Assembly: GCA_031549185.1 (NCBI GenBank)
Contig: JAVBQG010000012.1
Span: forward strand, 1-40,039
Direction: 5' to 3'
DNA: 40,039 nucleotides
Source of the DNA: JAVBQG01 sp031549185
Lineage (GTDB): Bacteria; Synergistota; Synergistia; Synergistales; Synergistaceae
The position numbers were made by a program, and so were the translations under genes. Below are positions 33,974-40,039 of the stretch, in pieces. Below the pieces are notes generated by a model that made no database searches, was not told the origin of the DNA, and was given only the letters and a program-made list of their open reading frames with translations. How positions within the stretch are numbered: position 1 is the stretch's first letter; each line of letters opens with the position of its first letter.

Positions 33974-34008
33974 CCCCCTCTCCGATGCGGAGAGGGGGCG
34001 CTTTTTTT
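33974..34008 (+). terminator. Intrinsic terminator after the nitroreductase
   Basis: CCCCCTCTCC, loop GATGC, GGAGAGGGGG, CGC, then TTTTTTT. The stem resembles one arm of repeat R3. Confidence 0.85.
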
Positions 34009-34072
34009 GTGGGCGGGGGTTGTGGATGATATCTCTCGTCGCCATGAATGCTGCGCGGCTGACCTGAAACCC

Positions 34073-34210
34073 GACCTCTCCCCCCGGCCCCCTCCCCCGA
34101 AGCGGGGAGGGGGAGAAGGGCGGGGTCAAAGGCAAAGGGGGTTTCTGTTTTTGGTTTGCTCCCCTCCCTCTCCGCTTTGGGAGAGGGAGGGGCCGGGGGA
34201 GGGAGAGGTC
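34073..34210 (+). repeat. GC-rich palindromic repeat R3, full copy 2
   Basis: Begins GACCTCTCCCCCCGGCCCCC and ends GGGGGAGGGAGAGGTC, with perfect 9-base termini GACCTCTCC/GGAGAGGTC. Two hairpin arms flank an AT-richer centre (TTTCTGTTTTTGGTTTGC). It has the same orientation and nearly the same length as 28625-28758. The gap 34009-34311 holds this element and no gene. Confidence 0.78.
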
Positions 34211-34311
34211 AGGCGAGGGCGGAGCCCTTGCCTGCGCCCCGAGGTTTTTTGTGTTACCATTCCACCAGCAGGCAAGAAGGACAAAAATTTCTCGGCACGG
34301 AAGGCGATTGT

Positions 34312-35028
34312 ATGAGCGAAAACGGTTTGCAGTGGAGAAAGGGCGTGCGGGACGGGATCCCCATCGCCCTCGGGTATCTGGCGGTCTCGTTCTCCTTCGG
34401 GATTGTCGCGAAAAAGGCGGGACTCACCGCGTTTCAGGGGCCTCTCATGTCGGTGGTGAACCTCACGTCCGCCGGACAGTTCGCGGCGCTGGGGCTGATC
34501 GCCTCGGGGGCCTCCTATTGGGAGATGGCCCTCACGCAGCTGGTGATCAATCTGCGCTATTGCCTGATGTCGTGTGCGCTGTCGCAGAAGCTGGGCGAGC
34601 GGACGCACTTCGCGCACCGATTTTTCCTCGCGTTCGGGGTTACGGACGAGATCTTCGGCGTGTCGGTGCTCCGCGAAGGGAAGCTGAACCCGTTCTACAA
34701 CTACGGTCTGATGAGCGTCGCGGTCCCCGGCTGGACGCTCGGCACGTTTCTGGGCATCGTCTCCGGCAGCCTGCTGACGCCGAGGATCACGAGCGCGCTC
34801 GGCGTCGCGATCTACGGGATGTTCCTGGCCGTGATCGTGCCCCCGGCCAGGGAGAGGCGGGTGTTGTCGTGGCTGATTCCGTTCTCCATGCTGATGAGCC
34901 TTCTGTTCGCAGAGGCCTCGTTCTTCGCGGGCACCTCCCCCGGCATGAAGATCATCGTTCTGACCGTGCTGATCTCCGGCGCCGCCGCGATTCTCTTCCC
35001 GATGGGGGAGGTACTCGATGAGCGCTAG
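34312..35028 (+). CDS. azlC: AzlC family branched-chain amino acid exporter subunit
   Basis: A 238-residue membrane protein with the AzlC pattern: RDGIPIALGYLAVSFSFGIV, then LTSAGQFAAL, NLRYCLMSCALSQKL and FGVTDEIFGVS. With AzlD it exports branched-chain amino acids and related compounds. The ATG at 34312 has GGAAGG upstream; the open frame further upstream is repeat sequence. It overlaps azlD by 11 bases, a sign of coupled translation. Export of branched-chain amino acids matches the uptake-type binding protein at 7118 in substrate class only; the genes are far apart. Confidence 0.92.
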   Translation: MSENGLQWRKGVRDGIPIALGYLAVSFSFGIVAKKAGLTAFQGPLMSVVNLTSAGQFAALGLIASGASYWEMALTQLVINLRYCLMSCALSQKLGERTHFAHRFFLAFGVTDEIFGVSVLREGKLNPFYNYGLMSVAVPGWTLGTFLGIVSGSLLTPRITSALGVAIYGMFLAVIVPPARERRVLSWLIPFSMLMSLLFAEASFFAGTSPGMKIIVLTVLISGAAAILFPMGEVLDER

Positions 35029-35326
35029 CGTCTATCTGTATATCCTCGTGATGGCCGGCGTCACCTACCTGATCCGCCTGCTGCCGCTGACCCTGATCCG
35101 GCGGGAGATCCGGAACGTCCACGTGCGCTCGTTCCTGTACTATGTGCCCTTCGCGACGCTGGCGGTGATGACCTTTCCCGGCATCCTGCGCTCGACGGGG
35201 AGCGTCTGGTCGGGTTTCGCGGCCTTTCTAGTCGCTACCGGGCTCGCCTGGCGCCGCGTCAGCATGTTCAAGGTCTCCATGGCCGCTTGCGCCGTCGTCT
35301 TCCTGATCGAGCTGGCGGTGGTGTGA
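35018..35326 (+). CDS. azlD: AzlD family branched-chain amino acid exporter subunit
   Basis: A 102-residue protein with four hydrophobic segments. The AzlD motifs are VTYLIRLLPLTLIRR near the start and SFLYYVPFATLAVMTFPGIL in the middle. It is the small partner of AzlC. The ATG at 35018 lies within the end of azlC, with GGGGGAGG upstream. Confidence 0.92.
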   Translation: MSASVYLYILVMAGVTYLIRLLPLTLIRREIRNVHVRSFLYYVPFATLAVMTFPGILRSTGSVWSGFAAFLVATGLAWRRVSMFKVSMAACAVVFLIELAVV

Positions 35327-35329
35327 GTG

Positions 35330-35338
35330 TGGTATAAT
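35330..35338 (+). promoter_or_regulatory. Extended -10 promoter facing the 48-codon gene
   Basis: TGGTATAAT lies 4 bases after the azlD stop. A transcript would begin near 35345 and run antisense to the small gene at 35400-35546, passing several hairpins: a 9-bp stem at 35351-35377, GTTTGAG/CTCAAAC near 35420-35440 and the 12-bp GAGGAGCAAGAC/GTCTTGCTCCTC arm. It could also feed the radical SAM gene. Confidence 0.45.
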
Positions 35339-35346
35339 GGGGACGC

Positions 35347-35377
35347 AAAAGGGTTGTCCGCGACGGTAGGACAACCC
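35347..35377 (-). terminator. Intrinsic terminator of the 48-codon gene
   Basis: On the minus strand GGGTTGTCC, loop, GGACAACCC, then TTTT. It lies 22 bases after the stop of the small minus-strand gene, which supports real transcription of it. On the plus strand it is a hairpin after azlD without a T run. Confidence 0.7.
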
Positions 35378-35399
35378 GAAGAAAACTGCCTTCCGGCAA

Positions 35400-35546
35400 C
35401 TACCGGATCACTCCGAACAGTTTGAGTAGCAGCTCAAACAATTGGAGGATCACGGCGAACAGAGGAGCAAGACGAGTGGCCTTGGTGAGTGGCTGGTCTT
35501 GCTCCTCCTTCTTATTGCCAGGAAGGCGATCTCTGCCGAATGGCAT
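35400..35546 (-). CDS. 48-residue protein with hydrophobic C-terminal helix, unrecognised
   Basis: The ATG at 35546 follows GGAGG with a 7-base spacer. The product begins MPFGRDRLPGNKKEEQDQ, a charged half, and ends LAPLFAVILQLFELLLKLFG followed by VIR, an amphipathic or membrane helix. Charged head plus hydrophobic tail is common in small membrane proteins and type I toxins. It has its own terminator (35347-35377), a possible minus-strand -10 (TATAAT, complement of 35622-35627) and an SD hairpin. An extended -10 promoter on the other strand faces it. I do not recognise the family. Confidence 0.55.
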   Translation of the reverse strand: MPFGRDRLPGNKKEEQDQPLTKATRLAPLFAVILQLFELLLKLFGVIR

Positions 35547-35553
35547 CGCATCA

Positions 35554-35567
35554 CCTCCTCCCGGAGG
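35554..35567 (-). promoter_or_regulatory. Hairpin that hides the ribosome site of the 48-codon gene
   Basis: On the minus strand CCTCC, loop GGGA, GGAGG. The second arm is exactly the SD site of the small gene, so translation would be low unless the hairpin is opened. Just upstream CCGGCT/AGCCGG forms another stem in the leader. Confidence 0.5.
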
Positions 35568-35647
35568 AAAGACCTGTTCGACTCACCGGCTCCTCGTTCA
35601 GCCGGAGGCCCCGTCCGTTCGATTATACATGGGAGACGTGTTTTACG

Positions 35648-36910
35648 GTGAAAAGCTTTCTCAATAACGCAAAAAACAAAAGAATCCTCGGCATCAACCC
35701 GCCCGTCTACGACTTCGCCTGGTTCGACCTCTGGGCGAAGCCCGCCGGGCTGCTCGGCGTGTTGCAGCTGTTGCGCGAGCGCGGCTGTCGCGTCTCGCTG
35801 CTCGACTGCCTCTACGAAGCCCGCGCGGAACCGCTCTCCTTCGGCCGCTGGAGGGTCGTGGACGAGGAGCGCCCGAAGCCCGCGGCCTATGGGAAAATCC
35901 CGCGCCGCTACCGCCGCTTCGGCCTTGGCGGGGACGCCCTGCGCGAGCGCCTGGCCCGGGAGCCGAGGCCGGACGCGGTTCTCGTGGCCTCGGTCATGAC
36001 CTACTGGTACTCTGGCGTCTTCGAGGCGATCCGGGCGGCGAAGGAGGTCTTCCCAGACGTGCCGGCCATTCTGGGCGGCGTCTACGCGACGCTCTGCCCG
36101 GGGCACGCGGCAACAAGCGGCGCCGACGTCGTCGCCTCGTCGCCCTGCGTCGAACGGGCGGGCACGATCGCGCTCGATTTGTACGGCGACCCCGGCTGTG
36201 CCGTGCTCGCGACGTCGTATGGTTGCCCGATGCGATGCGGCTACTGCGCGTCGCGCCTGCTGTCGCCGTCGTTCCGGCAGCGGCCGCTCGAAGAGGTGTG
36301 TGCGGACCTGCGCGCGCAGCTCTCATCCGGGGCGATTCGGGACGTGGTCTTCTACGACGACGCGCTGCTCTGGGACAGAGAGAACCACTTTTATCCGCTC
36401 TGCGCGCACATCCGGGAGCACCACCCCGGCCTGCGGCTGCACGCGCCGAACGGCCTGCACGTGGCGGCGCTCGACGAGCGCTGCTGCGAGGAGCTGTACG
36501 CGACGGGCTTTCATACGATCCGCCTGAGCCTGGAGGGCGTCGACGCGGGCACGGCCGCCGCCAGCTCGGAGAAGACGGGCCCCGCCGACTACGCGCGCGC
36601 CGTGCGCAACCTGCTGCGCGCGGGCTACGCGCCGGAGAGGATCGAGACCTACATCCTCGCGGGCCTGCCGGGGCAGCGAATCGCCGACGTCGAGGCCTCG
36701 GTCGACTACGTCAAATCCCTCGGCGCCCGCCCGAAGATCGCCGAGTTCTCCCCCATCCCCGGCACCCCGCTCTTCGCGGAGGCCGCAAAGGCGACCCCGG
36801 AAATCGCACACGAACCCCTCCTGCACAACAACACCGTCTATGTGCCGTACGTGTCGAAGGCCATCGGGCCGGAGGAGCTGCAAGGGTTGAAGGACCGGGC
36901 GCGGGGGTAG
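35648..36910 (+). CDS. Radical SAM protein with B12-binding-like N-terminal region
   Basis: A 420-residue protein. The iron-sulfur motif CPMRCGYC (CxxxCxxC, near residue 194) follows TSYG. Before it lies a Rossmann-like region of about 170 residues (GINPPVYDFAWFDLWAKPAG; LGVLQLLRERGCRVSLLDCL; VPAILGGVYATLCP), like the cobalamin-binding domain of B12-radical SAM enzymes but without a clear DxHxxG. The TIM-barrel half includes RLSLEGVDAGT and ILAGLPGQ. The GTG at 35648 has GGGAG 12 bases upstream. It ends 3 bases from the convergent ABC exporter. The reaction is unknown; methyl transfer or tRNA/peptide modification are possible. Confidence 0.85.
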   Translation: MKSFLNNAKNKRILGINPPVYDFAWFDLWAKPAGLLGVLQLLRERGCRVSLLDCLYEARAEPLSFGRWRVVDEERPKPAAYGKIPRRYRRFGLGGDALRERLAREPRPDAVLVASVMTYWYSGVFEAIRAAKEVFPDVPAILGGVYATLCPGHAATSGADVVASSPCVERAGTIALDLYGDPGCAVLATSYGCPMRCGYCASRLLSPSFRQRPLEEVCADLRAQLSSGAIRDVVFYDDALLWDRENHFYPLCAHIREHHPGLRLHAPNGLHVAALDERCCEELYATGFHTIRLSLEGVDAGTAAASSEKTGPADYARAVRNLLRAGYAPERIETYILAGLPGQRIADVEASVDYVKSLGARPKIAEFSPIPGTPLFAEAAKATPEIAHEPLLHNNTVYVPYVSKAIGPEELQGLKDRARG

Positions 36911-36913
36911 GGG

Positions 36914-38650
36914 CTACCCCTCGCTCTGCGCCCGCCACAGCCGCGCGTAGGTTCCGTCCTTCGTCAGCAGCTCGTCGTGGGTGCCTTGTTCCTCGATGCC
37001 GTTCGCGGTGAGGACGACGATGCGGTCGGCGTTGCGGACCGTCGTGAGGCGGTGGGCCACGACGAGGGTCGTGCGGCCGACGCTCAGTTCGTCGAGTGCC
37101 CTCTGGATTTGGACCTCCGTCGTGTTGTCGAGGGCCGAGGTCGCCTCGTCGAGGATCAGGATGCGAGGGTTCTTGAGGAAGACGCGTGCGATGGCGACGC
37201 GCTGGCGCTGGCCGCCGGATAGCGTCACGCCCCGCTCGCCGACCTGGGTGGCGTAGCCGTCCGGCAGCGAGCGCACGAAGTCGTCGATGCTGGCGAGGCG
37301 AGCGGCGCGTTCGATCGCCTCGTCGGTCGCGTCGAAATCGCCGTAGGCGATGTTGTCGCGGATCGTGCCGGCGAAGAGGAAGGTGTCCTGCTGCACGATG
37401 CCGATGCTGCCGCGCAGCGACGGCAGCGTGCAGTCGCGGATGTCGAGCCCGTCGATCGTGATGCGGCCCGCGTCCAGCTCGTAGAAACGCGGCAGCAGGT
37501 GGCAGAGCGTCGACTTGCCGCCGCCGGACGGTCCCACGAGCGCCAGGGTCTCGCCCGGCGCGATCGCGAGGTCGATATCGGACAGCACGCGACGCCCCTC
37601 GTCGTAGCGGAAGGAGACGCCCTCGAAGGCGATGGTGCCGCGCACGTCCGCCAGCTCCGCCTTCCCCGCGTCCGGCTCCGGCGTGGCCGCCATCAGCTCC
37701 TGCAGGCGCACGAAGCCCGTCATGCCGGTCTGCAGCTGTTCGACGAAGTTGATCAGCTTCTTGATCGGCTCGGTGAAAAGTCCAGCAAAGAGCAGGTAAG
37801 CGGCGAACTCGCCGGCGTCGATCCGCCCGAGGTAGGCGAAGAAGCCGCCCGCGATCATCGTCACCAGGATCAGCAGGTCGAGGATCAGGCCGGTGCCGCT
37901 GAAGAACTCTGCCATCGCACGGTACTGGTCGCTGCGCGCGTTCTCGTACGACTTGTTGCCGCTCTGGAATTTCACCAGCTCCTGCGTCGCCGTGGCGAAG
38001 GCCTTGGCGACGCGCACGCCCGCGATGCTGTTCTGCAAATCGGCGTTGACCTCGCCGATCTCCTCGCGCGTGCGCCGCGACGTCCTCGCGAGCTTGCGGC
38101 GCTTGTGCGAGGCGAACCACATCAGGATGGGCACGAAGGCGAAGATGATCAGCGTGAGCTGTACGCTCATCGTGCAGAGCAGGACGAACGACCCGGAGAG
38201 CATCACGACCGAGATGAAGAGATCCTCCGGCCCATGGTGGGCGAGTTCTGCTATCTCGAAGGTGTCGTTGATGACGCGCGACATGATCGACCCCGTGCGT
38301 GTACGGTCGAAGAACGAGAAGGGCAGCCGCTGAAGGTGCCCGAATGCGTCGCGCCGCATGTCGACCTGGATCCGCACGCCCATCATGTGCCCGTAGTACT
38401 GCACGAACCAGGTCAGCCACGCCTTGAGCGCGTAAACGCCGAGCAGCGCTCCCGCCCAGGCGAACATCGGCGCCAGTGCCCGCTGCGGCACGTAGACGTT
38501 GATGATGTCCCGTGTGATCATGGGGTAGAACATGTTGCAGACGGCGATCATGAACGCGCAGAACATATCCGCGAAGAAGAGCCGCCGGTGCGGCTCGTAG
38601 TACGAGGCGAATTTTTTGAGCAGCGCGAAGCGGCCGGGTGCGGTGGGCAT
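36914..38650 (-). CDS. ABC exporter, fused membrane and ATPase domains (MsbA/ABC-B type)
   Basis: A 578-residue half-transporter. Six membrane helices fill about residues 15-310, and the ATPase follows: Walker A VGPSGGGKST (~371-380), ABC signature LSGGQRQR (~478), Walker B ILILDEATSALD (~495) and H-loop VVAHRLTTV (~528). It should work as a homodimer and export lipids, peptides or drugs. The ATG at 38650 has AAGGAG about 11 bases upstream. A perfect inverted repeat with -10-like sequence lies just before the gene. Confidence 0.93.
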   Translation of the reverse strand: MPTAPGRFALLKKFASYYEPHRRLFFADMFCAFMIAVCNMFYPMITRDIINVYVPQRALAPMFAWAGALLGVYALKAWLTWFVQYYGHMMGVRIQVDMRRDAFGHLQRLPFSFFDRTRTGSIMSRVINDTFEIAELAHHGPEDLFISVVMLSGSFVLLCTMSVQLTLIIFAFVPILMWFASHKRRKLARTSRRTREEIGEVNADLQNSIAGVRVAKAFATATQELVKFQSGNKSYENARSDQYRAMAEFFSGTGLILDLLILVTMIAGGFFAYLGRIDAGEFAAYLLFAGLFTEPIKKLINFVEQLQTGMTGFVRLQELMAATPEPDAGKAELADVRGTIAFEGVSFRYDEGRRVLSDIDLAIAPGETLALVGPSGGGKSTLCHLLPRFYELDAGRITIDGLDIRDCTLPSLRGSIGIVQQDTFLFAGTIRDNIAYGDFDATDEAIERAARLASIDDFVRSLPDGYATQVGERGVTLSGGQRQRVAIARVFLKNPRILILDEATSALDNTTEVQIQRALDELSVGRTTLVVAHRLTTVRNADRIVVLTANGIEEQGTHDELLTKDGTYARLWRAQSEG

Positions 38651-38670
38651 GAGGTGGACGTCTCCTTGGT

Positions 38671-38693
38671 CGTATAATTTCCACGATTATACG
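38671..38693 (-). promoter_or_regulatory. Palindromic promoter/operator of the ABC exporter
   Basis: CGTATAAT, 7 bases, ATTATACG. Each arm contains TATAAT or its complement, so -10 boxes on both strands sit inside the palindrome. It lies ~20 bases before the exporter start. Confidence 0.5.
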
Positions 38694-38710
38694 CGAAAAC
38701 CCTCCCAAGT

Positions 38711-38739
38711 ATGTAGGCAATACATGATACAATATTGTA
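38711..38739 (+). promoter_or_regulatory. Operator-like palindromes upstream of the toxin-antitoxin pair
   Basis: ATGTA-5-TACAT (38711-38725) and TACAATATTGTA (38728-38739) are two adjacent perfect palindromes directly upstream of the antitoxin. The TACAAT could serve as -10. Self-repression by the antitoxin through such sites is usual for Phd/YefM families. Confidence 0.5.
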
Positions 38740-38758
38740 GTGAAAGGGAGTGAATTGT

Positions 38759-39034
38759 ATGTTGAACGTTCACGTAAGACCGTCTCGCGATCTCAGAAAC
38801 AACTACGCGGAGCTCGCGAGCATCGTCAAGGAGCACGACCAGGTCATCATCACCAACAAAGGCCGGGGCGAGGCCGTCCTGATCGGGATAGAGGACTACT
38901 CGGACTACGAGGAGTATCTGCACAAACGTTACATCGGCGAAAAACTGGCGGAGGCCGAGGCTGCAGTGGAGAAACCGGACGCCAGATGGATTGCGCACGA
39001 GGATTTCTGGCGGGAGATCGAGAAAACGTTGTGA
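38759..39034 (+). CDS. YefM/Phd family antitoxin
   Basis: A 91-residue protein. The N-terminal DNA-binding half has VRPSRDLRNNYAELASIVKE, then VIITNKGRGEAVLIGIEDYS, the standard Phd/YefM pattern. The C-terminal half should wrap the toxin. The ATG at 38759 follows GGGAG with an 8-base spacer; a GTG three codons earlier is too near that site. It overlaps the toxin start by 4 bases (GTGA). Confidence 0.9.
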   Translation: MLNVHVRPSRDLRNNYAELASIVKEHDQVIITNKGRGEAVLIGIEDYSDYEEYLHKRYIGEKLAEAEAAVEKPDARWIAHEDFWREIEKTL

Positions 39035-39327
39035 AGTACGAGGTTGCCTATACCGAGTTGTCGCAGGACGACACGAGGGCAATCCGAGCTTGGCTGTCGC
39101 AGTTTTACCCCGGCACGCCGAGGAAGTTTTTCGCCGAGCTGAAAAAGCGAATCGTCGCCCTGGAGGAGACGCCCTATATGTACCCGGAGTACGAAGACCG
39201 ACCGCCGTACCGCCGGATGGTCGTTTCCGACTATCTCGTGTTTTACAAAGTAAACGAGGAGAAGAAGAGAGTCGAGATTCACAGAATCCTGCACGCTGCC
39301 CGCGACATCAGGCGCTATTTGCCGTAA
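39031..39327 (+). CDS. RelE/ParE family toxin
   Basis: A 98-residue protein: KYEVAYTELSQDDTRAIRAW, then a middle with PYMYPEYEDRPPYRRMVVSD, YLVFYKVNEEKKRVEIHRIL and HAARDIRRYLP. The YLVFYKV-x-VxIHRILHAxRD pattern is that of RelE/ParE toxins, and the paired upstream YefM-like antitoxin supports it. Whether it cuts ribosome-bound mRNA or blocks gyrase cannot be told. The GTG start sits inside the antitoxin stop, giving coupled translation. Confidence 0.88.
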   Translation: MKYEVAYTELSQDDTRAIRAWLSQFYPGTPRKFFAELKKRIVALEETPYMYPEYEDRPPYRRMVVSDYLVFYKVNEEKKRVEIHRILHAARDIRRYLP

Positions 39328-39407
39328 CGACTGGCGCCTCTTTGAGGGTTTTACCTGCGGTAGTTTTCGCCGGGCGGTTTTTCGAGGTGCGACTTTCACA
39401 TGTTGCG

Positions 39408-39564
39408 AACCCGGCAGGATGTTTTTCGTGAAGACCTTGATTCCGAGTGCCTTCAATATTTTCATCACCGTGCCGATCTTCGGGTCCGTTCGATCGCGAA
39501 ATCGTCGTGGCTCGGCATCGAGAGCGCCCGGGCCAAGCAACTTTTCCTCGTGCGTCTTTTCCAC
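39408..39564 (-). pseudogene. Ruined antitoxin gene next to a RelE-like toxin
   Basis: The minus-strand frame after the toxin reads TDPKIGTVMKILKALGIKVF, the C-terminal helix of the antitoxin that normally pairs with this toxin family. Before it, the expected helix-turn-helix is not in frame; pieces (LARALSMPSHDDFAIERT) appear in another frame that joins near 39475-39490. The frame has no early stop and reads on antisense to the RelE/ParE toxin. It seems to have lost its head or been frameshifted. Confidence 0.5.
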
Positions 39565-39567
39565 CCC

Positions 39568-39870
39568 TCACACCTCCTGGGCGCGGCTGTGGAACCCGCG
39601 CCAGTATTCTTTGGCTTTTGCGATGTCGTTGAGTTGGCTCGACTTGTTGCCTGCGCACGGCAACAGCAATAAAACTTCGCCGACCTCCGCAAAATAGACC
39701 CGCGCGCCGAAAGCCAGAAATCTCAGCTCGAGCACGCCCTCGCCAACGGATTCGCAGTCGCCGTAATTGCCCTCCGCAACACGTTCCATCCGCTTATCGA
39801 CGGCTCTTTTCAGCCTGATGTCGTCGATCCGGTCGTACCACCAATATAGCGATTTTTGCGAATGGGTCAC
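39568..39870 (-). CDS. RelE-like addiction module killer protein
   Basis: A 100-residue protein with YRV-type toxin core: DDIRLKRAVDKRMERVAEGN, YGDCESVGEGVLELRFLAFG, ARVYFAEVGEVLLLLPCAGN and KSSQLNDIAKAKEYW. This fits the phage-derived Gp49/TIGR02683-like RelE group (GxxxSVGEGVxELR...YF...LLLL.AG.KSxQ..DI..A). Toxin-first order is normal for it. The start is uncertain: GTG at 39870 fits family length, and GTGs at 39900 and 39915 are also in frame, with AGGAGG between them. The partner antitoxin looks broken, so the toxin may be weak, silent or controlled by another antitoxin. Confidence 0.8.
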   Translation of the reverse strand: MTHSQKSLYWWYDRIDDIRLKRAVDKRMERVAEGNYGDCESVGEGVLELRFLAFGARVYFAEVGEVLLLLPCAGNKSSQLNDIAKAKEYWRGFHSRAQEV

Positions 39871-39922
39871 GCTTTTTTCTCTATCCCTCCTCTTTCTCAC
39901 CTGAGTGACTGACACAAATTCA

Positions 39923-40039
39923 TCAAGTTAAATCATAACAGTGGTAGATGTTTTCAAAGAGACACATCGGCTCCTTGTTATGGAGTCTTCTTAAGGCTTC
40001 TTTCCGTGTCGGCGCCACCGGCAGAGAATCGTCGATTGC
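39923..40039 (-). CDS. Possible 3' end of a gene running off the right edge
   Basis: An open minus-strand frame enters from the edge and ends at a TGA at 39923-39925. It reads AIDDSLPVAPTRKEALRRLH, then NKEPMCLFENIYHCYDLT. The composition is protein-like, but 38 residues do not identify it. It is on the same strand as the toxin that follows. Confidence 0.3.
   Translation of the reverse strand, partial: AIDDSLPVAPTRKEALRRLHNKEPMCLFENIYHCYDLT

Noticed and set aside
36711..38732. 673-codon minus-strand frame over the ABC exporter
   Set aside because: It is an alternative frame of the exporter gene, which has all ABC motifs in the correct frame.

Overview
The window is GC-rich bacterial chromosome, most likely from a member of the Synergistota (Synergistaceae). 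The best evidence is two secreted proteins (160-4680 and 9101-10774, both minus strand) that end in a Gly-rich stretch, one cysteine, a hydrophobic helix and an Arg/Lys tail. This is the layout of the Synergist-CTERM sorting signal. Genes have strong Shine-Dalgarno (SD) sites and often GTG or TTG starts, and the spacers are full of GC-rich palindromic repeats. I saw no tRNA, rRNA, CRISPR array, insertion sequence or integrated phage.

Layout. 1-10.8 kb: a partial gene, a giant cadherin-like surface protein, a decayed stretch with a ~90 bp repeat in three copies, an M20 amidohydrolase divergent from a branched-chain amino acid binding protein, a 95-residue protein resembling the ends of flagellin next to a decayed relative, and a BspA-type surface protein. 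11-20.6 kb: two very large paralogous hybrid histidine kinases, each with two periplasmic binding-protein-like sensor modules, then a small response regulator translationally coupled to the second kinase. The kinase C-termini and the regulator N-terminus share a ~50-residue module. 20.7-27.7 kb: MFS and DMT transporters, an AAA+ DUF4143 ATPase, isoaspartyl dipeptidase (iadA), a double zinc-ribbon membrane protein, a tiny secreted protein and a GntR/FadR-type regulator. 28.1-30.2 kb: a compact run of DUF1659, DUF2922, YvrJ, M15 peptidase, sigma-70-like protein and a small GNAT. 30.2-35.3 kb: HicAB with a frameshifted toxin, a remnant of an Ig-like surface gene, a GAF/Fis regulator, a B3/B4-domain protein, a DJ-1/PfpI protein, a nitroreductase and the azlCD exporter. 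35.3-40 kb: an unlisted 48-codon gene with a hairpin over its SD site and a promoter facing it, a radical SAM protein, an MsbA-type ABC exporter, a YefM/RelE-type toxin-antitoxin pair, a second RelE-like toxin with a ruined antitoxin, and a partial gene at the edge.

How it fits together. Much of the content suits an amino-acid and peptide fermenter: M20 amidohydrolase, isoaspartyl dipeptidase, branched-chain amino acid binding protein and AzlCD. The kinase cluster is a large phosphorelay that ends in a regulator without a DNA-binding domain, so its output is unknown. The most interesting unexplained items are this relay with its shared module, the DUF1659-DUF2922-YvrJ-M15-sigma run, the mini-flagellin pair, and the 48-residue gene with its opposed promoter.
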